64,000 bases of DNA from CAYFPX01 sp964501915 (GTDB taxonomy: Bacteria; Myxococcota_A; UBA796; CAJQPC01). Position 1 is the stretch's first letter, and the number at the start of each line of letters is the position of its first letter. The notes beneath the pieces are model-generated. The model was not told the DNA's origin. It worked only from the letters and a program-made list of their open reading frames with translations, and made no database searches. The stretch spans positions 1 to 64,000 of the forward strand of contig CAZCVP010000005.1 of assembly GCA_964501915.1 (NCBI GenBank), in the 5' to 3' direction. Below are positions 32,563 through 41,168 of the stretch, in pieces. Made by a program: the position numbers and the translations under genes.

Positions 32563-34179
32563 CTAGTACTTGTTCACGTCGCCCTGGGTGGGCACCGCGA
32601 TGCGGCTGCAGTAGCCGTCGTCGTCGCTGAAGGTCTCGTAGGGACGGAACTCCGGGAAGGTGTCGGCGTAGTTCTGACCGTAGTAGCAGACGGCCAGGAA
32701 GTGCGCGGCGAGCACCTTGTAGGCATAGTGCTGCGTGAAGCCGTTCAGGGTCGTGCCGGGGCAGTCCGAGGCATAGGTCCCGGAGGGGCACTTGATCTGC
32801 TGACCCATGAATTTCGGGTCCCAGACCTGGTTGGTGGTCTTGAGCCAGTCCCGGTAGGCGTAGCGCATCTGGGTCCGGCTGGGCTTGCCGCGGGTGCGGT
32901 ACTGGAAGTTGTCGAAGCCGGCGTTGTGGCTGGCGATCGTGAGCTGGACCGCGGAGCCCGAACCGGCGATCTCTTCGTCGTAGAACGGCTCCTGGAGCGA
33001 GACGATCGCCGCCTCCGTGGACCGCCCGAGGTTGCGCCGCTCGTCGACTTCGCAGCCACCGGTCTTGGGGATCCGGCACTTGTTGACCTCCTGGCTGGGG
33101 TCCACGTAGACGGCGTTCTTCATCACGTTGCGCGGCGGCACCCGCCTGGTGGGGCTCCAGAGCTCCGAGCCGCCCCGGAAGCGACAGTTCTTCACCTCCA
33201 GCCCCAGCCGGTAGGCGACCTCGGGCTGGAACTGCCAGGGCCCCTTGCCGCAGGCATAGGGGTCCTGGGCCTCCGGGTTGTAGTGGCTCTCGGCGAAGGG
33301 AATGCCGGCCAGGACCTCGGGCATGTCGGCGTCGCGCAGGGCCCGCACGACGAGGGCATAGCTCTGCACGATCTCGTCGAGCTTCTTCCAGAACAGCTTG
33401 GCCTTGAGCTGCTTGTTGGCGTAGCGGGTGGTCCACTTCAACAACTCGGTGTCGAAGTTCTCCTCCTCCCGCAGGCTGTCCTCGTTGGCCTGGTCGGAGT
33501 TGGGCACGGCGACGAAGCGCAGCCAGGGCTGGGAGAAGCCGTCGAGCAGCTTGGCGTCGACGGGATCGGAGCTGCTGGCCTCGGCGTAGAAGACCTCGCC
33601 CATGTACTCGGGTCCCAGGGCCCGGGCCTCGCGCATGCCCTCCTGGATCAGCGGAACGGCCACGCCGGCGACGATGAGCATCGCCACCATCACCAGGCCG
33701 CCGATGAACCAGGTCGGGGTCCCCTTGTCGGCCTGGATCTCCTCGGCCTCCACCGGTGCCGGGCCCTGGATCTCCTCGGCGGCGGCGATCGAGAGCATGC
33801 GCTCCCGCTCCCAGACCCCCAGCTTCTGGCAGTCGATGAAGCGCACGGTGGCCCCGCGCCCCACCGGACCGAGGTGGAAGGCGCAGCCGGGGGTGAGGTG
33901 GGCCTCGCCGTGCAGGGGGTGGATCTCCGACCAGTCGACGTGCTCGTGGGAGGCGTAGCGGACCTGGGCGGTCCCGACCGGTGAGATGCGAGCGTCGCCG
34001 TCGTAGGCCGTGATGGTGACCTGGCGATCCTCGATGCCCCGGTAGTTCTCCAGGGTGAAGCCACCCGGACCCGGACGGGCACCGATGCGCACCACCGGGC
34101 CCTTCAGGACGACCTCTCCCCGCACGTAGAGGGGCCCGTTGAGGAACTGCAGCTTGATGTCCCAGCGCTCCTGACTCAC
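32563..34179 (-). CDS. FHA-like domain fused through a membrane helix to a lytic transglycosylase (SLT) domain
   Basis: A 538-residue protein with cytoplasmic and periplasmic parts. Residues 5-125 form a beta-rich FHA-like domain (LKGPVVRIGARPGPGGFTLE), though the usual SRxH is not obvious. A membrane helix follows at about 157-176. Outside, the SLT domain has the catalytic glutamate E297 in IPFAESHYNP, GKGPWQFQP, and the later IASHNAGFDNF that matches the AYNAG motif of family 1 transglycosylases. It carries extra cysteines. FHA domains bind phosphothreonine, and Ser/Thr kinase genes flank it on both sides, so phospho-control of wall cleavage is a reasonable inference. Start is GTG. Confidence 0.8.
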   Translation of the reverse strand: MSQERWDIKLQFLNGPLYVRGEVVLKGPVVRIGARPGPGGFTLENYRGIEDRQVTITAYDGDARISPVGTAQVRYASHEHVDWSEIHPLHGEAHLTPGCAFHLGPVGRGATVRFIDCQKLGVWERERMLSIAAAEEIQGPAPVEAEEIQADKGTPTWFIGGLVMVAMLIVAGVAVPLIQEGMREARALGPEYMGEVFYAEASSSDPVDAKLLDGFSQPWLRFVAVPNSDQANEDSLREEENFDTELLKWTTRYANKQLKAKLFWKKLDEIVQSYALVVRALRDADMPEVLAGIPFAESHYNPEAQDPYACGKGPWQFQPEVAYRLGLEVKNCRFRGGSELWSPTRRVPPRNVMKNAVYVDPSQEVNKCRIPKTGGCEVDERRNLGRSTEAAIVSLQEPFYDEEIAGSGSAVQLTIASHNAGFDNFQYRTRGKPSRTQMRYAYRDWLKTTNQVWDPKFMGQQIKCPSGTYASDCPGTTLNGFTQHYAYKVLAAHFLAVCYYGQNYADTFPEFRPYETFSDDDGYCSRIAVPTQGDVNKY

Positions 34180-34213
34180 CTCGATCTCGCCTCCATGCGG
34201 ACTCTCGGGTCGC

Positions 34214-36772
34214 TCAGCTCTTCAGGGTCAGGGTGCTGGTGTCGAGGTCCACCTCGTCGAGCAGGAGGTAGGGGTCCAGCGGGGTCTTGTCGACCCACAG
34301 CCGCCACTTGGCCTCGGGGAGCTCCAGCCAGCGCACGAGGTGATCGACCAGGGTCGCGACGGGCACGACGTTGGAGACGGGCGCCCGGAAGCGGATCGGC
34401 GTGTCACCCGACTGGACTTCGAAGCTCGCCAGCCGCTCCGAGGCGAGGACCGGGTGGAGCACGAGCAGGCTGCCCTCCCCGAAGCGCTCCACCAGGGTGT
34501 CGCCCTGGGCCGGCCCCGACTCCGGCCCCAGGCGCCAGCCGTGGCTGAGCCGCCCGGCCAGGTCGGCCTGGACGGGCAGCAGCGATGCGGACAGCCGAGC
34601 GACGGACTCCGCCAGGCTGGCCTTGCCGGGGAAGCGGGTCTTGAAGCTCTCCCCCTTCGCCCCGATGCGGAGCTTCACGGAGACGGTGGACCCGCCGGTG
34701 GCCTTGAGGCGCTTCGGTGCCCGGATGCTGTCCGCGGGCTGCGAGGCCGGCCTGGCCTGGGCCTTGCGGGGCGCCGCCTCGGCGGGCTTCTTCCGGGCCT
34801 TGTCGGGCTGGGGCGCCGCTTGCTTGGCCTCCCTGGGAGTCGGCCTCTCGACGGGAATGGACTTCCGCCTGGCCCGCTTGGGTGCGGCCTTGCGCTCGGC
34901 GGTCTTCTTGGGGGCGGGCTCTTCGGGGGTCGGAGCGGGCTCGGGCTCCGGCTTCTCCGGCTTCTCCGGCTCCGGCGCGGGCCGCTGGGCCTCCTCGAGG
35001 GTCAGGCCCTCCGTCTTGGGGGGGGCACGGCGACGGCGACGAGCCTTGGGTGCCTCCTCGGCCGGGGTCGGCTCGGGGGCCTTCCGCTTGCGGTCCGCCG
35101 GACGAGCCCGGCGAGGGGTGCGCGGCGCCGGATCCTGGTCCGAGAGCTGGATCTCGGGGACCACGCTCGGGGTCTCCGGGACCTCGGCGGGGGTCTCGTC
35201 CGGCGGGGTCTCCGGGGCCGCACGGCGCCGTACGCTGCGGCGGCGGGCCCGGGGCCGCTCCCTCACCTGGGAGGCCAGCAGGTCGTCGGCCTCCTCAGCG
35301 GGCGGGTCGGGCTTCGGCTGGTCCCGGGGGGTCGGCTCGGCCTCGCGGGTCGAGCGGCGGGCGTCGCCCGAGGAGGTGAGGATGGACTCCAAGAGCTTGG
35401 CCGCGTCGCCTTCGGTGCTGCGACTGCGCTTGCGACGCCCGGGGCTGTCGGCCGAGGACTTCAGGGCCTGGAGGATGTCGTCGGCGCCGGGCTTGGCGCG
35501 GGCCTTGACCGGGCGGGCCCGGGGCTTGGCGGCCTTCGGATCTTCCTTGGGCTCGTCGCCGCTGCGCCGGGGCTGACGGGTCCGACGCCCGCGAGCCGGC
35601 GGCTTCCAGCGGTCCGCCGAGGTGTCGGGAGACGCGGAGGGCTGCTCCGGCTCCACCGCGGCCGGGGGGGTCAGGTCCTCGGCCGGCGGCTCGTCCTCCC
35701 GTGCCCGACGAGCCCGGCGCGGCCGACGAGCAGCGGGCTTGGCTGCGGGCTTGAAGCTCTCTCGCCGGGGCGCGGACGGCTCGGGCTCCGCGTCGCCTTC
35801 CTCGAGGTCGGCGACCATGCGACGCAGGGCGTCCTTGTCGACGGCCATCGTCTTGCCCGCCTCCAGGCCTTCGCCTGGGGGTCGCCGCATCTCGCCCATC
35901 CGGTCCATGATCTCCATCAAGGCCGGTCCGGTGGCCTCGCGACTGGCGAGGACGCGCTGGACCCCCTCGAGGAAGGCCTCGGCGTCTTCGTGGCGGTGCT
36001 CGGGCTCGGGCTTGAGGCAGGTCCGCAGCAGGTCGAGCGCCCCCGCGGGCAGCACGTCCTTGAAGCGGAAGAGGCGCCGGGAGCCCTCGCCGCGCGCCGC
36101 CTGGGTGCGGATGTCGTTGACCAGTCCGTCGTAGACGGGTCGCCCGGTCATCAGCTCGAAGGCGATCAGCGCCAGCGAGAACAGGTCGCTGGTGAGGTCC
36201 TCCTCGTCGGCCTCCATGCGCTCCGGCGGGCAGTACCGGAAGGCGTCCTCCTTGGGGATCTCCTCCGGGTCCTTGTGGAACTGCAGGATCTCGACCTGGG
36301 GCACGGCGTGGCCGATGATCTGGACCTGCCCGTCGGCCTTGACCATCACCCGCCAGGGGGTCAGGCCTCCGTGGGAGTAGACCGCGTGGGACTCCCCGGT
36401 CTCCGCGGCCTCGATGAGGATCTGGCCCGCCGCGTAGAGCAGCTCGAGCCCCGCGCGCACGCCGGCCGTGGCCCCCAGGTCCGCCAGCTTGCGGATGACC
36501 TCGTAGATCGACCAGCACTCGCCGGTCGGGTAGACGAAGGCACCCTCCTCCGGCTCGTGGGCGACGAGCTCCACCAGGCCGGTGACGTAGGGATCCTCGA
36601 GGAAGCCCTTGACGACCTCCAGCGCCGGCCCGATCGCCGGATGGTCCCGGTACTGGGGATGAAATGCAATGGCGGTGTGGCGGAAGCCGTCGTCGTCGCT
36701 CAGCTCCACCAGATCCGAAGCCGGCCCACGCGTGACGCGCCCGGTCTTGCGAAACCCGGCCAGGGTCTCCAT
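34214..36772 (-). CDS. Degenerate pseudokinase with Arg/Pro-rich linker and C-terminal ubiquitin-like domain
   Basis: An 852-residue protein. Residues 8-275 follow the kinase fold but have lost catalysis: SHGGLTPWRVMV stands where HRDxKPxNxxx should be, IIGHAV replaces the DFG segment, and no glycine loop is visible; CPPERM and the F-helix DLFSLALIAFELMTGRPVY remain. Residues about 320-690 are a very long basic, proline-rich low-complexity linker. About 695-785 is a compact ubiquitin-like beta-grasp domain (VSVKLRIGAKGESFKTRF ... GEGSLLVLHPV), then a final FHA/Ubl-like strand region. No membrane helix. The ATG at 36772, with GAGAGG 5 bases upstream, is preferred to the GTG at 36778. Probably a scaffold. 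Confidence 0.7.
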   Translation of the reverse strand: METLAGFRKTGRVTRGPASDLVELSDDDGFRHTAIAFHPQYRDHPAIGPALEVVKGFLEDPYVTGLVELVAHEPEEGAFVYPTGECWSIYEVIRKLADLGATAGVRAGLELLYAAGQILIEAAETGESHAVYSHGGLTPWRVMVKADGQVQIIGHAVPQVEILQFHKDPEEIPKEDAFRYCPPERMEADEEDLTSDLFSLALIAFELMTGRPVYDGLVNDIRTQAARGEGSRRLFRFKDVLPAGALDLLRTCLKPEPEHRHEDAEAFLEGVQRVLASREATGPALMEIMDRMGEMRRPPGEGLEAGKTMAVDKDALRRMVADLEEGDAEPEPSAPRRESFKPAAKPAARRPRRARRAREDEPPAEDLTPPAAVEPEQPSASPDTSADRWKPPARGRRTRQPRRSGDEPKEDPKAAKPRARPVKARAKPGADDILQALKSSADSPGRRKRSRSTEGDAAKLLESILTSSGDARRSTREAEPTPRDQPKPDPPAEEADDLLASQVRERPRARRRSVRRRAAPETPPDETPAEVPETPSVVPEIQLSDQDPAPRTPRRARPADRKRKAPEPTPAEEAPKARRRRRAPPKTEGLTLEEAQRPAPEPEKPEKPEPEPAPTPEEPAPKKTAERKAAPKRARRKSIPVERPTPREAKQAAPQPDKARKKPAEAAPRKAQARPASQPADSIRAPKRLKATGGSTVSVKLRIGAKGESFKTRFPGKASLAESVARLSASLLPVQADLAGRLSHGWRLGPESGPAQGDTLVERFGEGSLLVLHPVLASERLASFEVQSGDTPIRFRAPVSNVVPVATLVDHLVRWLELPEAKWRLWVDKTPLDPYLLLDEVDLDTSTLTLKS

Positions 36773-36816
36773 GTCCACCTCTCGAGGCCGACAAACCCTA
36801 TCAGGTTCGCGGTCCC

Positions 36817-38490
36817 GTGGGGGCTTCGTCCCACCGGGATGGTGGACGGGACCGGCGACATGCTCGGGGTGCCCAGATCCGCTCGTGCCAGGATCGGTCT
36901 GCTGGAGGATCCCTCATCTCCACCCACGGCAAGAAACAGCGCACCGGGAAAGGTCCCCACGGTCGTGGTCCGCAGAAGCCGGCCAAGGGCACCGATGGGA
37001 AGGACCTCGAGGCCCTCGAGGAGGGGCAGGAGCTCGACCAGGAGAAGGCCAAGAACCTGCAAGGGGGCATCGGCAACCAGGGGCTGCTGAACCTGCTCAA
37101 CCGCTCGGCGGACGAGGCGGCAGAGAGCGCCTCCCTGGAGATCGAGGTCGTCGAGGAAGAGGGTCAGGCCCTCGATGAGGAGCAGGAGACCGACAAGGAC
37201 GAGGCGCGCGAAGGCACCGCGGTCGACACGGGTGGCCCCCCGGGGGGCGTGCCCCCCGACGACGCCCCCCTCTGGGGCACCAAGGAGCTCGGGGGCGATG
37301 ACGACACCCCGTCCAAGCCGCCCCGACGACGACGCCCCACCCGGAGACGAGGGCCCCCGCCGCCCGATCTCCCGGACGACCCCATCCCCGAGGGCGACAG
37401 CGTCGCAGACGGCCCCGAGCGCGGACGGCCGGGGCTCGATGACATCTCCCTCTCGCGCCCGGACACGCTGCTCGGCGACGAAGTCCACGACGCCCTCTGG
37501 GGCTGGCTCCAGGACCCCGCCAGCGCGGCCAGGGCCCCCCTGGAGCCCGAGGACCTCGGCGGCCTCGCCGCCACCCACCCGATCAGCCGCTGCCGGATCG
37601 CCGGGGACTTCCTGGCCGAGCACGGTCCCTCGCCCCTGTCCCGCGCCCTGGGGCAGCTCGGACGCCCCCTGCCGGGGCCACCGGCGCTGTCCGGCCAGGT
37701 CGCCCGCGCCGCTGCCCTGGTCACCCTGAGCCAGGCCGTGGCGGCCCGCAGCACCGGGGTCCAGCCGGCCAACCGATCGGTCTCCCTGGTGCTGGAGGAC
37801 GACGCCCTGCCCCACGCCCGGCGGGTGGCCTGGGAGCTGGCCCAGCAGGGCAAGATGTGGGCCCCGGCGATCTTCGAGCGGTGCATCGGCCCGCTGCGAG
37901 AGGATCCCCTCGACCTCGCCGGTCGTGGTGCCGGACCCGCGGGTCGGGCGCTGCTCGCCGCAGCCCTCGGGCAGGTCGCCGGACCGGGTGGACGGCACGA
38001 GGTGCCCCCCTGCCCCCGCCCGGTCCAGGTCGTGGTCGACGACGACCTCGCCTGGGTCGACGAGGCGATGGCGGGAGCGACCGGTCGCGGGGACCGCGAG
38101 ACCCGGCTGACCTACGAGCTGCTCAACCCGGTGCTGCTCGGCATCCGAAGCGCCGTGCGCACCGCCGCCAAGCTCCAGGTCGAGCTCGCCGCCGCCGCGA
38201 CCTCCGCCTGGCGGGTCGCCGGGGAGACGGTCCGTCTGCGGCTTCGGGGCGTGCTGCGGGCCCTGTGGCGCGAGCTCGGCATCGTGGCCCGGGCCGCGAT
38301 GGCGATGGCCCGGGAGCTGGAGGCGAAGGTCGGGCGACCCCTCGGTGAGCTGCTGCCGCTGCTGGACCGGGCCGACGCCCTCTTCGGCCCGATGACGGAG
38401 CGACTCCGCGACCTCCGAACCGACGGGCTCGCCGCCCTGGCGGCAATGCTCGCCCGCAGCACGCGGTCCGACCCGGAGCCGCGGCGATGA
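36817..38490 (+). CDS. Hypothetical protein, basic/acidic N-terminus, helical C-terminus
   Basis: Up to 557 residues; the first 30 or so have shadow-like composition, so the true start is uncertain and may lie near 36910-36925, after GGAGG, at a non-standard codon. A Lys/Gly/Glu-rich region, a disordered Asp/Pro/Arg segment, and then, from about residue 210, a folded helical region (HPISRCRIAGDFLAEHGPSP; RRVAWELAQQGKMWAPAIFE; a long helix AKLQVELAAAATSAWRVAGE). No family recognised. Its stop overlaps the next gene's ATG (ATGA), and it diverges from the pseudokinase gene by 44 bp. Confidence 0.55.
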   Translation: MGASSHRDGGRDRRHARGAQIRSCQDRSAGGSLISTHGKKQRTGKGPHGRGPQKPAKGTDGKDLEALEEGQELDQEKAKNLQGGIGNQGLLNLLNRSADEAAESASLEIEVVEEEGQALDEEQETDKDEAREGTAVDTGGPPGGVPPDDAPLWGTKELGGDDDTPSKPPRRRRPTRRRGPPPPDLPDDPIPEGDSVADGPERGRPGLDDISLSRPDTLLGDEVHDALWGWLQDPASAARAPLEPEDLGGLAATHPISRCRIAGDFLAEHGPSPLSRALGQLGRPLPGPPALSGQVARAAALVTLSQAVAARSTGVQPANRSVSLVLEDDALPHARRVAWELAQQGKMWAPAIFERCIGPLREDPLDLAGRGAGPAGRALLAAALGQVAGPGGRHEVPPCPRPVQVVVDDDLAWVDEAMAGATGRGDRETRLTYELLNPVLLGIRSAVRTAAKLQVELAAAATSAWRVAGETVRLRLRGVLRALWRELGIVARAAMAMARELEAKVGRPLGELLPLLDRADALFGPMTERLRDLRTDGLAALAAMLARSTRSDPEPRR

Positions 38491-39230
38491 CGACACCGGG
38501 CCTCGAAGAGCGCCTGCGAGCCGCCCGGGAGCGCCTCGCCGCGGCCCGCCTGCTGGAGGCCCACGACCTCGCCGACCGGGCCATCGCCGAGGCCCGCGCG
38601 GCCGGCGTGCTCGGGGTGCTGACCGCCCTCACCGCCCGCGAGCTGGGCCTGGCGGGGGCCACGGCCGAGCTGGAGCGAGCGCTGGAGGTCTACCCGGAGG
38701 ACACGCCCGCCGCCGACCGCATCGACGGCTGGGTGGCCGTGGCCGAAGACGCCGACCTCGGGCGTCGCTGGCGGGAGGCCGATCGGGCCTGGTCCCGGGC
38801 GATCGAAGCCGCGACCGAGACACCGGAGCGCCTGGCGGGCCTCGCCCTGTCCCGAGGGGCTGGCCTGCTCCGTCACGGGCGCACCGAGGACGCCCTCCCC
38901 CACCTGCAGGCGGCCACCGGCGCCGAGGACTCGGCCATCGCGCTGGCCGCGTGCCTGTTGGTCAGCGGTCTGTGCCTGGCGGCGGGCGACCTCGACGGGT
39001 CCCAGGAACAGGCGTCTCGCGCCCAGAACCTGGCGGCGAGCCGCCACAACTGGCTGGCCCACGCAGCCGCCACCGTCGACCTCTCCGAGGTCCTGGTGCG
39101 CACGGAGGGCCTGGAGCCGGCGCTCGGCGTCGTCGAGGAGGCCCTGGCGCTCTGCCGGCAGCGCGGCGATCCAGGGGCCCTGCTCCTGGCCCGGGTCCAT
39201 GAGCTGCGGGCGACGAACGTCCCCCGGTAG
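38487..39230 (+). CDS. TPR-type helical repeat protein
   Basis: A 247-residue all-helical Ala/Leu/Glu/Arg-rich protein with recognisable TPR-style pairs (LLEAHDLADRAIAEARAAG, RRWREADRAWSRAIEAATET, LLRHGRTEDALPHLQAATG). No signal peptide. Its ATG overlaps the upstream stop by 4 bp, so the two genes form an operon. Its stop codon TAG (39228-39230) lies at the loop edge of a strong hairpin. It is probably a protein-protein interaction module for the upstream unknown protein. Confidence 0.65.
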   Translation: MTTPGLEERLRAARERLAAARLLEAHDLADRAIAEARAAGVLGVLTALTARELGLAGATAELERALEVYPEDTPAADRIDGWVAVAEDADLGRRWREADRAWSRAIEAATETPERLAGLALSRGAGLLRHGRTEDALPHLQAATGAEDSAIALAACLLVSGLCLAAGDLDGSQEQASRAQNLAASRHNWLAHAAATVDLSEVLVRTEGLEPALGVVEEALALCRQRGDPGALLLARVHELRATNVPR

Positions 39231-39243
39231 GACGTTCGTCGCC
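39209..39243 (+). terminator. 14-bp perfect hairpin overlapping the TPR gene stop codon
   Basis: The arms ggcgacgaacgtcc (39209-39222) and ggacgttcgtcgcc (39230-39243) are perfectly complementary around a 7-nt loop. The stop codon TAG spans the loop and first base of the right arm. No T-tract follows, so a Rho-independent terminator is not textbook; an RNA-stabilising 3' hairpin is the alternative. Confidence 0.55.
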
Positions 39244-39262
39244 CCCCACCGCGCCCCGGCCC

Positions 39263-39289
39263 ACGAGGGTCCGACATTCGGCCGCTCGT
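39263..39289. terminator. Hairpin beside the assembly gap (left copy)
   Basis: The outer arms acgag/ctcgt and inner arms ccg/cgg surround an acatt loop. The sequence is about 85% identical to the hairpin at 39383-39411 on the other side of the gap, sharing cgagggtccgac and tcgtcacc. The pair lies between convergent genes, so they could be repeated intergenic hairpins or terminators. Confidence 0.35.
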
Positions 39290-39293
39290 CACC

Positions 39294-39362
39294 NNNNNNN
39301 NNNGGGGGGGGGGGTGCGGGGGGGGGGGGTCGGCGCGCGGCGCGGGGGGGGGCGGGGGGCCC
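39294..39362. other. Assembly gap (10 N) followed by poly-G/C junk
   Basis: Positions 39294-39303 are N, and 39304-39362 is almost only G and C in long G runs. As at 13913-14006, this looks like uncalled poly-G read tails at contig ends. The intergenic distance here is therefore unknown. Confidence 0.9.
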
Positions 39363-39382
39363 CCGCCGACCGAGCCAGGGCC

Positions 39383-39411
39383 GACGAGGGTCCGACTTGC
39401 GGACGATCGTC
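39383..39411. terminator. Hairpin beside the cytochrome gene (right copy)
   Basis: The arms gacga/tcgtc and gtccg/cggac surround an acttg loop. It ends 11 bp before the stop of the minus-strand cytochrome gene, in the position of a terminator for it. Several differences from the left copy (39263-39289) fall at paired positions in both arms. Confidence 0.4.
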
Positions 39412-39421
39412 ACCCTGGGCG

Positions 39422-41137
39422 TCACTCGGAGAGCACCTCCGCGGCCTCCTCGCTGCGCCCGGCCTGGGTGAGCAGCGCCGCCAGGGTCTGGCGCGCCGCG
39501 GGCAAGGACGGGGCGAGCTCGACCGCCGTGCGCAGGGCGGCGATCCCACCCTCGAGGTCCCCGGACAGCGCCCGCATCACCCCCAGGTTCACGTGGCTGG
39601 CGGGCTCGTCGCCCTCGGCCAACAGCGCGGCCTCCAGCTCCGCCCCGACCTCGGCCCGCCGCTCGGGCCGACCGGGCACCCCGGCGGTGTCCACACCGAA
39701 GAGGCCCTTGACCGCCGCGAAGCGCACGGCCCGCAGCGGGTCGTCGAGGGCCGGCCAGAGCGCCTCGGTGACGCCCCAGGCGGACAGGGTCTCCGCGGCC
39801 TGCCAGCGGACGAGGTCCTCGTCGTCCGAGAGGGGGGCGACGAGGTTCGCCGGATCGATCACGGGCCCCAGGCCCCGCAGGAGCGCCAGGGCGCTGGCGC
39901 GGTGGAAGGGGCTCGCCGTGGTGTCTCTGGACCAGGCCAGGAGCGCGGACGCTGTCGTCGGATCACCCCGACGGGCCCGCTCCACGAGACCCGCCCGGGA
40001 GCGGGTGTCCGGGTGCAGACCGTGGTCGCGCCGCCGATCCACGCCCATGTAGAGCGACGCGGGCATGTGGCAGTCCACGCAGCCCGTCGAGGCTCCGTCC
40101 GCGTGGTCCTCCTCGGCGTAGGTGGCACCGTGACAGCCGGCGCAGAGGGCGGGCCCGGAGGCGCGGAGTCCGGTCCCGTGGGGCTCGTGGCAGTGGGTGC
40201 AGCGCACGCCCGCCCGGGCCATGGCGCTCTGGGCGAAGGAGCCCCAGACGAAGGCCTCGCGGCCGTCCTGGATGCGCCCCGCGGCGGTGTAGACCGGGCT
40301 GTCGAGCAGGGCCGGGAGGTAGTGGTCCAGGAGCGCCGCACCCGGCGTCCAGCCGGGAGCGAGGGGCTCCCGCAGGGCGTGACAGGACCCGCAGGTCTCG
40401 ACCTGCTCCGGGCCGCGGGCCAGGGTGCGGACCGCTGGACCTTCGCCGTGGCAGGCCGCACAGGCCACGTCCGGGTGGGTGGAGCGCGTGGCGTAGGAGC
40501 GGCTCGCCACCTCGAAGCCCTCGACCACGCCGGTGCTGTGGCAGGCGGCGCACATGTGGTTCCAGGTCCCGAAGAGCCCCGCCCAGTACAGCGGATCCGA
40601 GGGATCGCCCACGGCCCCGTCGACCGAGGGATCGAACCAGCGCTTTCCCGCGACGTCCCAGGCCACCGGTGCCACCCACAGCGCGCCGCGATCGCCCGCC
40701 AGCAGCACCTGCTGGAGCGGGTCGTGGCCGAAGGTGTGGCGCACCTCGTAGCGCCGGCGTCCCGAGAGGTCTTCGACCTCGATGAAGCTCCGGCCGTCCT
40801 CGACCAGCGGCGTGGCGGTCAGGCCCGGGAGCACCACGGGCTGGCCGTCGAAGGTACCGAGCGCCGTCGACGGGTCGTCCAGGGCCCGGTCGTGGGGAGA
40901 GCCCGACCAGGCCGCCGCCGCCGCCGGGTGACACTCGCCGCACGCGCCTTCCTCTTCGTGGAGGTAGACCTCGGCACGGGCATCGAGGACCGCAGGCTCC
41001 TGGCCCTCGGGAAAGCGGGCCACGGGTCCGGGGGACTCGACCTCCACCGGCTCCGGCGCCTCGCACCCGCAGAGGCCCAGCCACAGCACCCCTGCACTGC
41101 AGCCCACCAGGTCCCACCGGGGTCGACGACCGATCAC
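39422..41137 (-). CDS. Seven-haem cytochrome c lipoprotein with HEAT/TPR C-terminus
   Basis: A 571-residue exported multihaem cytochrome. A signal sequence from the GTG start ends in LGLCGCE, a lipobox-like site. Seven CxxCH haem motifs are visible in order: CGECH, CAACH, CAACH, CGSCH, CTHCH, CAGCH and CVDCH. The layout (large spacing after the first haem, CxxCHST, CxxCHGE) resembles the cytochrome c-554 / DmsE-like family, in which C-terminal TPR or HEAT repeats follow. Here about 200 helical residues (LVAPLSDDEDLVRWQAAETL ... TLAALLTQAGRSEEAAEVL) do so. It probably moves electrons outside the inner membrane. It diverges from the dipeptidase gene with 31 bp between start codons. Confidence 0.87.
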   Translation of the reverse strand: MIGRRPRWDLVGCSAGVLWLGLCGCEAPEPVEVESPGPVARFPEGQEPAVLDARAEVYLHEEEGACGECHPAAAAAWSGSPHDRALDDPSTALGTFDGQPVVLPGLTATPLVEDGRSFIEVEDLSGRRRYEVRHTFGHDPLQQVLLAGDRGALWVAPVAWDVAGKRWFDPSVDGAVGDPSDPLYWAGLFGTWNHMCAACHSTGVVEGFEVASRSYATRSTHPDVACAACHGEGPAVRTLARGPEQVETCGSCHALREPLAPGWTPGAALLDHYLPALLDSPVYTAAGRIQDGREAFVWGSFAQSAMARAGVRCTHCHEPHGTGLRASGPALCAGCHGATYAEEDHADGASTGCVDCHMPASLYMGVDRRRDHGLHPDTRSRAGLVERARRGDPTTASALLAWSRDTTASPFHRASALALLRGLGPVIDPANLVAPLSDDEDLVRWQAAETLSAWGVTEALWPALDDPLRAVRFAAVKGLFGVDTAGVPGRPERRAEVGAELEAALLAEGDEPASHVNLGVMRALSGDLEGGIAALRTAVELAPSLPAARQTLAALLTQAGRSEEAAEVLSE

Positions 41138-41168
41138 GGGCCCAGGGTAGGACAGGTAGGATCCCGCG

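Noticed and set aside
39300..39420. Small Gly/Arg-rich frames at the second N gap
   Set aside because: Same artefact; no start sites and no real composition.
41146..41162. Promoter pair from two ggtagga repeats between the divergent cytochrome and dipeptidase genes
   Set aside because: Too short and degenerate to support as a separate feature; a TAGGAT box next to the dipeptidase start is noted only as speculation.
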